DNA of 64,000 nt, taken from assembly GCA_023422775.1 (NCBI GenBank), contig JAFAGM010000095.1:22271-86270 (forward strand), read 5' to 3'. Shown in pieces: positions 45,801 through 54,586 of this stretch (its first letter is position 1; each line of letters begins with the position of its first letter). A model generated the notes under the pieces. That model was not told the origin of the DNA. It saw only the letters and a program-made list of their open reading frames with translations, and made no database searches. The position numbers and the translations under genes were made by a program. This stretch comes from Pseudomonadota bacterium. GTDB lineage: Bacteria; Pseudomonadota; Alphaproteobacteria; Rhizobiales; Xanthobacteraceae.

Positions 45801-47031
45801 ATCCGGCCGTCCTGCGCTCGGCCGCGAGCGCGCGTTGATTGGCGAGTTCCGTATCCTTCGCGCTGCGCTCCGATCGCCTGGTTGATTCCTCAAGGGTTGA
45901 AGCTGCTCCCTGCGCTGCGCGTCCACGCGCCTCGGCTTCCTTCACGGCCAATTCGAGGCGGTTGGCATCTTCCATCGCCGGGCTGCTACGCAGTGTTTCG
46001 AGGCGGGAGCGTTCGCTGGCCAGCGCGACTTCCGTCTCATGATGTGCGGTCTGGGCTTTCGCCTCATCGCTCCTTGCGTTCTCAAGTCGGACTTGAGCCT
46101 CGCTGCGCGCTCGGCTGGCGCTGTCGAATTCAGTCTGGGCCTGACGCAGCGCGCGCGCTTGCCGGCGGCTCTGCGTTCCGGCGTAAATGCGATAGCGTTG
46201 GTCGAATTGCGCAATGGCCTTGGCCAGTGCCTGGTATTCTTCAAGCTGACGGCGGTCCTCCTCGAGTTGGCCGAGCGCTTCGGCCACATCGCCCAGCAAC
46301 TCCGGCGCAAGCGGCGGCAGGGCCTCAGTCAGTGCGTTCGAGAGCGCGGTTTCATCCGGCTTCCTGGAAAGTTGCGGCTGCCGCAACTGGATAAGGGTGT
46401 CCATCAATGCATCGTAACGCTTGGCGCCGAGGTGAAACAACCGTTCGTCGACCGCGCGACGATAGCTGGTCGCGGTGTCGAAGACCTGGCCACGGCTATG
46501 GAGAGCGTCGCGAAGGCGTTCCCTGGTCAATACGACGCGCTGGTCGCTCATCAACCAGAGGTCTTGATTGATGCGCGGCGCCTGCTCTGCTTCCTCGATC
46601 AGGAAGAACCAGCTTTCCACCTGCGGGCGGGCGGCGACCGCGGAAAGCCCGACCCCGAGCGACAGATATCGCGGCGTACCGTCGTCGGCGAGGCGGCCGA
46701 ATTCGATCCACGCATAGCCATTGCGACGATCGTGGCTGTTCATCAGGAGATTCCAGGCCATCCTCTTGCCGCTGTCCCCGTCGGGTTCGATGCGCGATGG
46801 CTTGACCTGCGCGTCGAGCAGGAAGGGCAGGGTCAACGACAGCACCTTCGACTTTCCGGTGCCGTTATTGCCGCGCAGAAGCAGATGGCCGTCGCGGAAC
46901 CAGAATTCTTCACTGTCGTAGTGAAACAGCTCCACGACACCGAGTCGTAAGGGTTGCCAGCGCGGTTGCGCTGGAACTGGCAGATTCGGCCTCTCGTGCG
47001 GTAGCGAAAGCAAGGGCGACATCGTCTTCAT
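42868..47031 (-). CDS. jetC: Wadjet SMC-like ATPase JetC (TIGR02680)
   Basis: A 1387-residue SMC/MukB-type protein. Walker A is G-N-N-G-T-G-K-S (54-61), followed by two very long Ala/Glu/Arg-rich coiled coils (about 290-560 and 830-1050) around a hinge-like globular part. The C-terminal head has the signature S-G-P-A-S-S-G-E-R-A-L-G and Walker B L-I-L-L-D-E-A-F-A-G-I-D. In Wadjet the JetC dimer with JetA and JetB extrudes loops and detects small circular DNA. Its start overlaps the jetB stop by four bases. Confidence 0.92.
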   Translation of the reverse strand: MKTMSPLLSLPHERPNLPVPAQPRWQPLRLGVVELFHYDSEEFWFRDGHLLLRGNNGTGKSKVLSLTLPFLLDAQVKPSRIEPDGDSGKRMAWNLLMNSHDRRNGYAWIEFGRLADDGTPRYLSLGVGLSAVAARPQVESWFFLIEEAEQAPRINQDLWLMSDQRVVLTRERLRDALHSRGQVFDTATSYRRAVDERLFHLGAKRYDALMDTLIQLRQPQLSRKPDETALSNALTEALPPLAPELLGDVAEALGQLEEDRRQLEEYQALAKAIAQFDQRYRIYAGTQSRRQARALRQAQTEFDSASRARSEAQVRLENARSDEAKAQTAHHETEVALASERSRLETLRSSPAMEDANRLELAVKEAEARGRAAQGAASTLEESTRRSERSAKDTELANQRALAAERRTAGLRQDGMNHAEAAGIASLHAENPLSTLTTDALVELTQKAFDGASAALQELVTRRREQIALLRQRHADMASIEIEHAQHLRTRNDRQDAVEAAVRQRELADADVERKGIDLIEAWERYLAGLKQLQVSSDERLAALAALGDWVTTLDGDDPTRHLLQAAQLQANQRLAQRRVTLDGERQVLEAEGKTLEDERSHLEAGIDTVPPAPYTRSSDARAARTGAPLWQLVDFRDTVTGPQRAGLEAALEAAGLLDAWVSPDGRLQTRDGGSVLYDTQILERRPHRTSLANWLQAALPDYSTVSVDVIERVLAAIACSDDDFVDSESWVAPDGRFRLGSLAGAWDKSAAVYIGYAARAAARERRLAEIAERLVSIGHELAALRAKTGQLTNDQHETDAEWRLAPADDVLREAHLAGVAAARDARLARDRLGEADAQYREAEENLRRERERLAADASDLRLPISLAALPAIEAALNNYQDAQIRLTQTIHELRLALIDLNRQRAREAELLDDVKRHQEQRDTARIEAEEASSRLIVLREAVGAKVEELQQMLSGARAGVERCGTEWKKAGTALQKAGEARAVADEQSATADAAFERGSEARAQAISKFRQFTLAGLLSAALPDLEVPDASSPWTIDPALTLARRAEQALSGVKDDDEAWTRVQRQIGEDFTELQRSLSALGHQVLAEQSDWGLIVNVIYQNRSERPDRLATRLAAEIDQRTELLNANERAVLENHLQAEIASEIQRLLQTAEAQRDAINKELYSRPTSTGVRFRLLWPPLSEEEGAPVGLEAARKRLLNTNADLWSSEDRRVVGAMLQQRIVAERELAEADGGSLIDQLARALDYRRWHRFRVERWQDGQWRKLSGPASSGERALGLTVPLFAAVASFYSQGSYALAPRLILLDEAFAGIDDTARAHCMGLIREFDLDFVITSEREWACYAELPGVSICQLQRQEGIDAVFVSRWTWDGKARVREADPDRRFATA

Positions 47032-48320
47032 CTGGAAAAGAGAGAGTCGGAGGCGGGGATTGGCAAGTCCGGTGCTTCCTGGCGGATTTCGGCCTCGCCC
47101 AGCGCGAAACGCGCGAGCGCCGGAAGCGGCAGGATGGAATCTGCGCTCCTGACAATTAGCTGGAGCTTCTCAAGACGCCCTATGGCGATCTTCGCGAGCT
47201 CACGTTCGGCGCCTGGTTCACGTGCCGATTTCCGCCAATAGCGGCCATATCGGCTCTTGGCGTCACGCAGGAAGTCGATGATATCGTGCTCGCGCTTGAC
47301 GAAGGGCTGCCTTCGGCCGGCAGTATCGGTCTGCTGCCGGTAGTCCGTGGCGAGGTATTCTGCAGCCAGCAATGTCACATGCGCATCGGTACCTTCGGCA
47401 GGCATTGCGACATCCGTTAGTGTGCCCGTTTCATCGACAAGGGCCAGCCCCTCGGCTCGCTGCTCTGCGACCAGACCTGTCGCGTCGCACAGACGGGCGG
47501 CCATCGCCCCGCGTTGGTTTATGAAATAGGAACGGGCGTCCGGGTTCAGGTCCTCAAGGTAAATCACCGGATCGTCGAGGAGGCGACGCGCGATCCGGTG
47601 TCTCAACGCCGTGCGCTGACCCTCGTCGCTGTCCGCGACGTGCTCATCGAGCAGGGAGTGCAACCGCTGGTCCAGCGTGTTTGGCGCCTCTTCGGCGGGC
47701 CAGGTCGACGGGCCCCGCACGGCCGCCAGTATGCCGGCGAGCGCCGGCCGATGCACGTCGTAGAGCGCATCTGCCTGATCGCCTCCACCCTGCACGAAAG
47801 CATCTTCGTCGCCGGCAACGCGCTGCAGCACGCCCAGGCTCAACAAGGTACGGCACACCGCCACCAGTTCGCGTCGCTCGTGATGGGAGCCGAGCGTGAA
47901 GATGAAGCTGAGTGACGTCAGTCCCGGTTCGGCAGCAAGACCGAGCAATCTTTCTCCCAGAACGCGAAGGGTGACTTGGGGGTCGGCGCGTTCGAGCACC
48001 GCGCAGGCAAGGCAGAGCAGCACATACTTGCGGCGATCATAGTCGGGCAGACCCCGGGTGGAGTTGTCGAGATCGGCGGGCCGCTTATATAGGCGAGCAC
48101 CCTCCCGTCCGATCTGCAACGGCCATCCGGTTTCGCGGGTAAACCACTCTTGCAGGGCGTTTGCCTGGCGACGCACTGCAATGAAGTCTTCATGCATCGG
48201 GCTCATCAACGGCGTCATCAACAAGGCGCGAAGGGCGCTGCGAAATTCTTCGCGCTGGAACTGGCGCTGCTGCTGGCCGATGCTGCGGCTGTCCCTGGGT
48301 CTCTGACGGCTTGTCTTCAT
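47028..48320 (-). CDS. jetB: Wadjet subunit JetB (DUF2398, TIGR02678)
   Basis: A 430-residue winged-helix (kite-type) subunit corresponding to MukE. Family landmarks include R-R-Q-A-N-A-L-Q-E-W-F, Y-D-R-R-K-Y-V-L-L-C-L-A-C-A-V-L-E-R and F-L-R-D-A-K-S-R-Y-G-R-Y-W. It binds the JetC neck and JetA. The ATGs and TGAs of jetA/jetB/jetC overlap at 48317-48320 and 47028-47031, so stoichiometry is set by translational coupling. Confidence 0.9.
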   Translation of the reverse strand: MKTSRQRPRDSRSIGQQQRQFQREEFRSALRALLMTPLMSPMHEDFIAVRRQANALQEWFTRETGWPLQIGREGARLYKRPADLDNSTRGLPDYDRRKYVLLCLACAVLERADPQVTLRVLGERLLGLAAEPGLTSLSFIFTLGSHHERRELVAVCRTLLSLGVLQRVAGDEDAFVQGGGDQADALYDVHRPALAGILAAVRGPSTWPAEEAPNTLDQRLHSLLDEHVADSDEGQRTALRHRIARRLLDDPVIYLEDLNPDARSYFINQRGAMAARLCDATGLVAEQRAEGLALVDETGTLTDVAMPAEGTDAHVTLLAAEYLATDYRQQTDTAGRRQPFVKREHDIIDFLRDAKSRYGRYWRKSAREPGAERELAKIAIGRLEKLQLIVRSADSILPLPALARFALGEAEIRQEAPDLPIPASDSLFSR

Positions 48321-49837
48321 TGCGCGTCTTGTGTCGATGTGATTGTGATCACGTGGTCGCGCCCGCCGAACGTGCCCCGCGGCGTATTGATTTCGGCATA
48401 ACTGTCTGGAGGAAGCGGCTTCAGATGAATGTGCAATAGACCGTCACCTGTCGGCCGTTCTGCTACGGATTCCGGACCAGCTTGTTCGGACAGAGCCTCG
48501 CCGAGCAATCCCAGGAACAGACTGAAGGCGTGTGCGTCGAGCTCGCCCAGGCTGGAAAGATGTGTGGGCAGTCCGGTCGCCAGGCGCTGCCGTGCCGCCT
48601 CAACCTGTAGAGATTCTTGTGCGAGTTCGCGCGCCAGGCGCGCGCGGGCCTCCGTACGGTCCCGCACGCGCGGCAGAGGTCCTCTTGGAGCGGCTTCGCC
48701 GTATTCGCGCAAGCGGGGGTGAATCACCAAGGGCGGGGCGTCGGCCCAGCGGGTGGTGGCCGGCACATCAATCCTCGCATCGATGTCGAGCGAGAAATGC
48801 CGCGCGGGATTCAGCGCAAAGGCGGCGCGGGCAAGCCGATGGGCCTCGTTGTCGTCGGCGCAGGCGGCAAACCAGCCGGCCAGAACGCGGAAGTCGGCCG
48901 AGCGATCGCTGCGGCCGCTCCGCCGTTCATTGAGCGCCGCGATGGCGGCCAAAAGTTGCGGAATGGCCGATCGTGCCCTCGCTCGCAACAACTCGGCTTG
49001 CGAAGGTTCGTGGCTGGAGCGGAAGAACCAGCCACGCAGCCCCTTCCAGCGCTCGCGCCATGCGTCCCGGTAACGGGTTTGCGCGTCGATCTGATCCTGG
49101 ATATCGCCCGGAGCGGCGTCGCGCCCTTCGCGCGCGGCGACCTGTTGCAGCATCGCATCGATCCTGGGCTCCAGAGCATCGATCAAGCCGGCAATAGTGT
49201 CGGAGCGGCGCACCAGATCGCCGATGAAGCGCTCCAGATAATCGATGAGTTGTCGCTTGTAGTTCAGCACTGCACCGGCCTGGGCCTGCTGCAGCTCAAT
49301 GCTGCGTGCAACGCCGGCCATGAACGCCTGTGCATTCTCGGCAAGGCCTTCGAAAACGCGGACGAGATCCCGAAGCGTCTCATGGACCTTGGCCGCATCC
49401 GGCTCGGTCTCGGCAGCCAGTGCCCGCAGGGCTTCGAGCCGGCTTGCGATGTCTTCGAGGGCTACGCTTTGCAGTTCGGCGCGGCGCTCCAGGGTCTGCA
49501 CGAAAAGCGCCAGCGCCGATTCTACGGCTTCGCCGCCTTGCGAGAGCCGATAGAGATAGCGAGCACGGTAGAAATCACTGAGACTGGACACTCGCGCAGT
49601 GTCAGGGTGCGATTCCAGATTACCCCAAGCGGTGAGCTGGGCCAGCGCGGCATTGACTTCTTCAATCTCAGGGAGCTTGGCTGGCCATCGAGCTTCGGCA
49701 AGCACTTCGTCCGGTCTTAGCTGCAGCCGATACTGCCGCTTGGCTGCGGCGAAAACGTCCATGATGCAGCGATAAAAGTAGGCCTTTTCGGCGCTGACGT
49801 GCCTGAAAAGCTCGGCCGAGTCGCTTACGGCTTGCAT
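48317..49837 (-). CDS. jetA: Wadjet subunit JetA (DUF2397, TIGR02677)
   Basis: 506 residues from the ATG at 49837 with AAGG 7 bases upstream; a TTG at 49873 would add 12 residues. JetA is the kleisin-like subunit that closes the JetC ring. The N-terminus S-D-S-A-E-L-F-R-H-V-S-A-E-K-A-Y-F-Y-R and the long helical middle fit DUF2397. The DUF2397/2398/2399 set is, as I remember the naming, Wadjet type III. It is the first gene of the operon. Confidence 0.9.
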   Translation of the reverse strand: MQAVSDSAELFRHVSAEKAYFYRCIMDVFAAAKRQYRLQLRPDEVLAEARWPAKLPEIEEVNAALAQLTAWGNLESHPDTARVSSLSDFYRARYLYRLSQGGEAVESALALFVQTLERRAELQSVALEDIASRLEALRALAAETEPDAAKVHETLRDLVRVFEGLAENAQAFMAGVARSIELQQAQAGAVLNYKRQLIDYLERFIGDLVRRSDTIAGLIDALEPRIDAMLQQVAAREGRDAAPGDIQDQIDAQTRYRDAWRERWKGLRGWFFRSSHEPSQAELLRARARSAIPQLLAAIAALNERRSGRSDRSADFRVLAGWFAACADDNEAHRLARAAFALNPARHFSLDIDARIDVPATTRWADAPPLVIHPRLREYGEAAPRGPLPRVRDRTEARARLARELAQESLQVEAARQRLATGLPTHLSSLGELDAHAFSLFLGLLGEALSEQAGPESVAERPTGDGLLHIHLKPLPPDSYAEINTPRGTFGGRDHVITITSTQDAQ

Positions 49838-50294
49838 GGGCAGCCTTCTCGATATTCCGACGGAGATCTGCAACTTGCGCGATAGGCTAGTCTATTTTCC
49901 CACACGCTGCAGCCTGCAGTGCTATCTCGCCCCTCGAAATACACCTGATTATTGGAATCCCAGATGGCCATTGGTTGTCCTTCGTCGGATGGTCCCTGAT
50001 CTCTTCGTCACGAGCGGCGAGGGAGAAATCCTTCGTCGGCATCGCGGCGGTCGCCATGCGGCGCCGCTCGTCGAATGACAACGGTTGTCGCTGAGAGGGG
50101 CGGCACGGAGTTTCGAAAGCGTTCGTTGCGGGCGGCATCGGGTGGCAGGCTCGAAAATGTTCCTTGTTTGTTCTATCTAGTCAACCCTCACTGCCAATAT
50201 TTGGCCAACTCTAGAATTGCCTACTTAAAGATGCAGTTTCGTCAATATTTGAAAAACTAACTTCTATAGAAGGCATTGCGTCGAGCCGTTGTGA
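49838..50294. other. intergenic region between jetA and hipB
   Basis: It holds the jetABCD promoter on the minus strand. GC falls sharply toward 50200-50340. Small frames are present, but none has a supported start or protein-like sequence. Confidence 0.5.
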
Positions 50295-50343
50295 CTATTA
50301 TAATAGACAAGTTAGATCAATATTCAAGGATTGACTATTATAG
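50295..50343. promoter_or_regulatory. two palindromic operators upstream of hipB
   Basis: CTATTATAATAG (50295-50306) is a perfect 12-base palindrome, and CTATTATAG (50335-50343) repeats it with a 9-base core; both follow the bases GA (GACTATTATA in each). They are 40 bases apart, about four helical turns, just before the hipB ATG. HipB-like repressors bind paired palindromes in this position and control their own operon. Confidence 0.5.
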
Positions 50344-50352
50344 GATGCAGAC

Positions 50353-50604
50353 ATGGACCTTATCCAACTCGGTGAGCGTGTTAAGGAGGCCCGTAAGTCG
50401 AAGGGATGGTCGCAGAGCAAGCTGGCGCAAACTGCCGGCGTCAGTCGCGCACGCCTGGAGGCGCTTGAGAATGCGCGCCTTGCGGAAATGGGCATCAAAC
50501 ATCTGCTTCGTATCTTGAATGCGTTGGATCTCGACCTGAGGTTGACGCAGCTCAATCGCGGCCGCCCGACACTTGAGGATCTGGCAGCGGAGGAGGTTCG
50601 CTAA
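50353..50604 (+). CDS. hipB: HipB-like antitoxin, XRE-type helix-turn-helix
   Basis: An 83-residue DNA-binding protein. The helix-turn-helix is at about 8-60: V-K-E-A-R-K-S-K-G-W-S-Q-S-K-L-A-Q, then A-G-V-S-R-A-R-L-E-A-L-E-N. The C-terminal tail is strand-like (L-R-L-T-Q-L) and could pair in a dimer. It should repress its own operon and neutralise the HipA kinase. The stop TAA shares a base with the hipA ATG. Confidence 0.88.
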   Translation: MDLIQLGERVKEARKSKGWSQSKLAQTAGVSRARLEALENARLAEMGIKHLLRILNALDLDLRLTQLNRGRPTLEDLAAEEVR

Positions 50605-51845
50605 TGCTCAGCGTCTGGACAGATCAGCAGTCCGCTGGACATTTGGACCGCCATGGACCGCGAGGGACAGCTTTCGTCTACGAGCCGAAAGTGACAGCCG
50701 AACGCGCAGTCTCGATCACGATGCCGGTACGGACGGCATCTTGGAATATGCAACATGGTCTTGCGCCGATATTCGACATGAATCTCCCGGAGGGGGCGCT
50801 CCGGGCGTACCTTGTGCGAAGTTTTGCCAAGGCGACCGGAACGTTTGATGATTTCGATTTGCTGGCGGTTGTTGGACGAACCCAGATCGGGCGCATCCGT
50901 TACGCTGATATCGATGCCGAGCTAAATGAGGACGTTCCATTCCAATCGATCGACGAGATTCTCAGCGCAAAGCGCGGTGGCGAGCTGTTCGCCTATCTTC
51001 TCGAGAAGTTCGCGGTCCATTCAGGGCTTTCGGGCATCCAGCCGAAGGTGATGATCCGCGCCGTCGACGACGCTGGAAAAGGTAGGGGTGATCGCCAAAC
51101 CCAGAGCTTCCGCAGCGCTACGCATATCGTAAAGTTCTGGGACCCGAACGAATATCCCGAACTGGCTGCCAACGAACATTTCTGCCTGTCTGCGGCAAAG
51201 GCCATGGGGTTGACCGTTCCGGACTTCCAGCTTTCAGACAACGGTGCTGCCATCGTTGTGAAGCGCTTCGATCTGCGGCTTGATGGCTCTTATCTGGGCT
51301 ACGAGGACTTTTGCGTCCTCAACGGTGTACCCACTACCGAGAAATACAATGGTGGCTACGAAACACGCTTATTCAAACGTGCCCGCGATTTCATCGATCC
51401 GGCCGGCCAGCGCAGCGCGCTGGAGGATCTGTTCAAGCTGTTCGTCCTCAATTGTGCGCTTCGCAATGGTGACGCGCATCTGAAGAACTTCGGCGTCATC
51501 TATGAAGATGTCACTGGTCCCGCACGTCTTGCGCCGGTTTATGATCTCGTCAGCACGGTGCCCTATCTGCCGAAGGACGGCCTGGCGCTCACATTGAATG
51601 GTTCGACCGGATGGCCAGACCGCAAGGCGTTGGTGCGTCTTGGTCAAACCCGCTGCGATCTCTCCCTGCCGGCGATCAACGAGATCATTGAGCACGCCGC
51701 TGACGTTCTGGCGAAATCGGCACCGGAGGTGACAAAATATTTCAATGAAAATTCGGTTCATCGCGAGATCGGAAGAAGGCTTCTCGCGGCCTGGCAGGCG
51801 GGCATTCGAGAGAGCCTTGGCATTCCGAGAGTGACGCTTGTGTAG
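50604..51845 (+). CDS. hipA: HipA-type serine/threonine kinase toxin
   Basis: 413 residues. HipA kinases phosphorylate a translation factor, classically glutamyl-tRNA synthetase, and stop growth. An N-terminal couple_hipA-type region (1-110) is followed by the kinase: G-loop S-G-L-S-G-I-Q-P-K (140-148), ATP Lys177 (H-I-V-K-F), catalytic loop N-G-D-A-H-L-K-N-F with Asp290 and Asn295, and Y-D-L with Asp314. All catalytic residues are present, so the kinase is probably active. GGAGGAGG lies inside the hipB end. The substrate of this subgroup is unknown. Confidence 0.88.
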   Translation: MLSVWTDQQSAGHLDRHGPRGTAFVYEPKVTAERAVSITMPVRTASWNMQHGLAPIFDMNLPEGALRAYLVRSFAKATGTFDDFDLLAVVGRTQIGRIRYADIDAELNEDVPFQSIDEILSAKRGGELFAYLLEKFAVHSGLSGIQPKVMIRAVDDAGKGRGDRQTQSFRSATHIVKFWDPNEYPELAANEHFCLSAAKAMGLTVPDFQLSDNGAAIVVKRFDLRLDGSYLGYEDFCVLNGVPTTEKYNGGYETRLFKRARDFIDPAGQRSALEDLFKLFVLNCALRNGDAHLKNFGVIYEDVTGPARLAPVYDLVSTVPYLPKDGLALTLNGSTGWPDRKALVRLGQTRCDLSLPAINEIIEHAADVLAKSAPEVTKYFNENSVHREIGRRLLAAWQAGIRESLGIPRVTLV

Positions 51846-51989
51846 CCAACCAAAATTTGGTTCAGCTTCCAGGGATGAGCCCAATCCGCGGTGGATTATG
51901 GTCTCGCTGGGGGTGCGTCGCGATTGACCAGGAGCTAGGATCAATCGTCGCGAGACAACCCTGTTGAACCTTGAACGGAAGGTGCGTCG

Positions 51990-54470
51990 ATGAGATCGGT
52001 GCACCGTAGTTGCGAGCCCGCCGTGAAACCGAACAAAGAAGTCAAGCTTGTACGCACCCACGCGCCGGCTGATATGTCGATGGCCGACTGGCAGCGTGGT
52101 CTGCGCCGCCAGTTTGGCCGCGAGCAATCCTTCGTGCTGGAAAATCTCGGCAGCGAGCCGTTCTTTTCCGAGTTCCGGGTCACCAATCCGAATTCGAAAT
52201 CGAGTTACCGTGTGGTGGTACGGGGCCTGGGGCCGGGAGGAAACTTCTGCTCGTGCCCTGACTACGCAACGAATGAGTTGGGGACCTGCAAGCACCTCGA
52301 GTTCACGCTCGCGCAACTGGAGAGGAAGCGAGGCGCGAAGGCCGCGTTCGCGCGCGGCTACCAGCCGACATTTTCCGAGCTCTATTTGCGCAATACAGGC
52401 AAGCGTTGCGTTCACTTCCGCGCCGGGACGGATTGCCCGCCGGCGGTGAGGATGGCTGCTGATCGCTTGTTCGATATGAAGCGCGATGGAATCCTGGCGG
52501 ACGATCGGCTCGGCGAGCTCAAGCGCTTCATGGCTTTGGTGTCGAAGAGTGGTCACGAGCTTCGCGCCTATGACGATACCCTCGATTTCATTGCAGGAAG
52601 GCAGGACGCCGATCAGCGAGCATCCAAGCTCGATAGATTGTTCCCGCGCGGCGCCGCCGACCCCAAGCTGCAAAGACTCCTGAAGGTAGCGCTCTATCCC
52701 TACCAGGCGGAGGGCGCGCTGTTCGCGGTTAGGGCCGGTCGGGCGTTGATCGGCGACGACATGGGATTGGGCAAGACGATACAGGCAATCGCCGCGACGG
52801 AAATACTGGCCCGCCATTTCGGCGTATCGAGAGTCCTGGTGATTTGCCCGACATCGCTCAAATACCAATGGCAGAGCGAAATAGCTCGCTTTTCCGGGCG
52901 GCGAGGCAAGCGCGCGGCGCGCGTCATAATTGGCGGGCGAGCCCAGCGGCAGAACGACTACGGGCTGGACGACTTCTGCAAGATTACGAACTATGAGAAG
53001 CTGCAGCCCGATCTCGACCTAATCGCTGCCTGGGCACCTGAACTGGTAATCGTCGATGAAGCTCAGCGTGTAAAGAATTGGAGCACGGTTGCGGCGCGAG
53101 CCCTGAGACGCATCGATAGCCAATATGCGATCGTTTTGACGGGAACGCCCCTGGAGAACAAGCTGGAGGAGCTGGTTTCGATCGTGCAATTCGTCGATCA
53201 GCACCGATTGGGCCCAACCTGGAAGCTCTTGCACGAACATCAGGTCAAGGACGAGGCTGGCCGCGTTACCGGTTATACAAGGCTGGAGAAGATCGGCCAA
53301 ACCTTGGCGCCCATCATGATTCGCCGGCGAAAGTCGGAGGTGCTGCAGCAACTGCCCAGCCGGACGGATCAAAACGTGCTGGTACCGATGACCGAGCCGC
53401 AAAAGCTCCATCATCAGGAAAACGCGGATATTGTGGCCCGGATTGTCCAGCGCTGGCGCAAGACCAGGTTTCTCTCGGACAAGGATCAACGGCGCCTGAC
53501 CTGCGCCCTTCAGAACATGCGAATGTCCTGCAACAGCACCTATCTGCTCGACCTGCAGACCGACCACGGCGTCAAGGCCGACGAACTGGCCGCTCTGCTC
53601 GAGCAGTTGTTCGTGACGCCGGAGGCCAAGGCCGTGGTCTTTTCGCAATGGACCCGGACACACGACATCCTCATCCGCCGCTTGGAGGCGCGGGGGATCG
53701 GCTATGTCAGTTTCCATGGCAGCGTGCCGTCGGACAAACGGCCGGAGTTGCTTCAGCGCTTTCGCGATGATCCCACCTGTCGCGTATTCCTGTCGACTGA
53801 CGCCGGCAGCACAGGCCTCAATCTGCAGCATGCGTCGACACTGGTGAACATGGATCTGCCATGGAATCCGGCCGTGCTCGAGCAACGCATCGCACGCGTC
53901 CATCGGCTCGGCCAGGTGCGGCCGGTTCAGGTCGTCAATTTCGTCGCGAAAGGCTCGATCGAAGAGGGCATGCTTTCGGTGCTGGCATTCAAACGCTCGT
54001 TGTCGGAAGGAATCCTCGATGGTGGCAACGGCGAGATTTCACTGGGCGGGTCGCGGCTCAACCGCTTCCTGAAGGATGTGGAAGGTGTCACAGGAACTAT
54101 GGGGGTAGGCGAGGTCATCTCTCCTGCTGAGGAGGCTGGAAGAGTCGACGGAGCCACCAGCGGACAATCGGTCAGCGCGGTCGATGCAGATCCAGTTGCC
54201 GGCGCTGGTGAGATGTATGTCGCGGAATCCGGCGAAGCCGGGCAAACGCTGCGCGAGGCATCTCCTGATCCGTGGCAGATGCTGCTGCAGATGGGGGCGC
54301 AGTTCGTTGGCGCCATCGCTGCCTCCAATGGCTCCGAAGCGCAGCCATGGATCGAACGTGATCCGCGCACTGGCGCGCAGAGCCTCAGGATCCCGCTGCC
54401 GCCACCGGAAATGGCGAGGCAGCTGGCCGATGTGCTTTCGGCGATAGCCGGGAGTTTGCGTGGACGGTAG
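51990..54470 (+). CDS. SWIM zinc-finger / SNF2-family helicase
   Basis: An 826-residue superfamily 2 translocase. A SWIM-type zinc finger lies at 87-102 (Cys87, Cys89, Cys100, His102). The SNF2 core follows: Walker A D-D-M-G-L-G-K-T with Lys262, box II D-E-A-Q (356-359), L-T-G-T-P-L-E-N, and the C-terminal lobe with S-T-D-A-G-S-T-G-L-N-L-Q and the arginine fingers in R-I-A-R-V-H-R-L-G-Q. A 150-residue C-terminal extension is unusual and ends in a helix A-R-Q-L-A-D-V-L-S-A-I-A. It has no partner nuclease or methylase gene beside it. A role in DNA defence or repair is inferred from the neighbours. Confidence 0.85.
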   Translation: MRSVHRSCEPAVKPNKEVKLVRTHAPADMSMADWQRGLRRQFGREQSFVLENLGSEPFFSEFRVTNPNSKSSYRVVVRGLGPGGNFCSCPDYATNELGTCKHLEFTLAQLERKRGAKAAFARGYQPTFSELYLRNTGKRCVHFRAGTDCPPAVRMAADRLFDMKRDGILADDRLGELKRFMALVSKSGHELRAYDDTLDFIAGRQDADQRASKLDRLFPRGAADPKLQRLLKVALYPYQAEGALFAVRAGRALIGDDMGLGKTIQAIAATEILARHFGVSRVLVICPTSLKYQWQSEIARFSGRRGKRAARVIIGGRAQRQNDYGLDDFCKITNYEKLQPDLDLIAAWAPELVIVDEAQRVKNWSTVAARALRRIDSQYAIVLTGTPLENKLEELVSIVQFVDQHRLGPTWKLLHEHQVKDEAGRVTGYTRLEKIGQTLAPIMIRRRKSEVLQQLPSRTDQNVLVPMTEPQKLHHQENADIVARIVQRWRKTRFLSDKDQRRLTCALQNMRMSCNSTYLLDLQTDHGVKADELAALLEQLFVTPEAKAVVFSQWTRTHDILIRRLEARGIGYVSFHGSVPSDKRPELLQRFRDDPTCRVFLSTDAGSTGLNLQHASTLVNMDLPWNPAVLEQRIARVHRLGQVRPVQVVNFVAKGSIEEGMLSVLAFKRSLSEGILDGGNGEISLGGSRLNRFLKDVEGVTGTMGVGEVISPAEEAGRVDGATSGQSVSAVDADPVAGAGEMYVAESGEAGQTLREASPDPWQMLLQMGAQFVGAIAASNGSEAQPWIERDPRTGAQSLRIPLPPPEMARQLADVLSAIAGSLRGR

Positions 54471-54586
54471 CCTCGACGAAGGGCTGTCCAAAATTTGGAA
54501 ACGGCTGCCAGCCTATTGAGATTGTTGAAGCGCGTCTTGACCCTCCTTCTTCCAAATACGCGTTGAAATCGCTGGATAATCAGACT

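Noticed and set aside
42868..46950. Plus-strand frames of 300-420 codons inside jetC
   Set aside because: They are antisense shadows of a high-GC coding gene. The minus-strand SMC motifs show which strand is real.
51848..51862. Small palindrome AACCAAAATTTGGTT just after hipA as a terminator
   Set aside because: The arms are only seven bases and AT-rich, with no T-run. Too weak to call.
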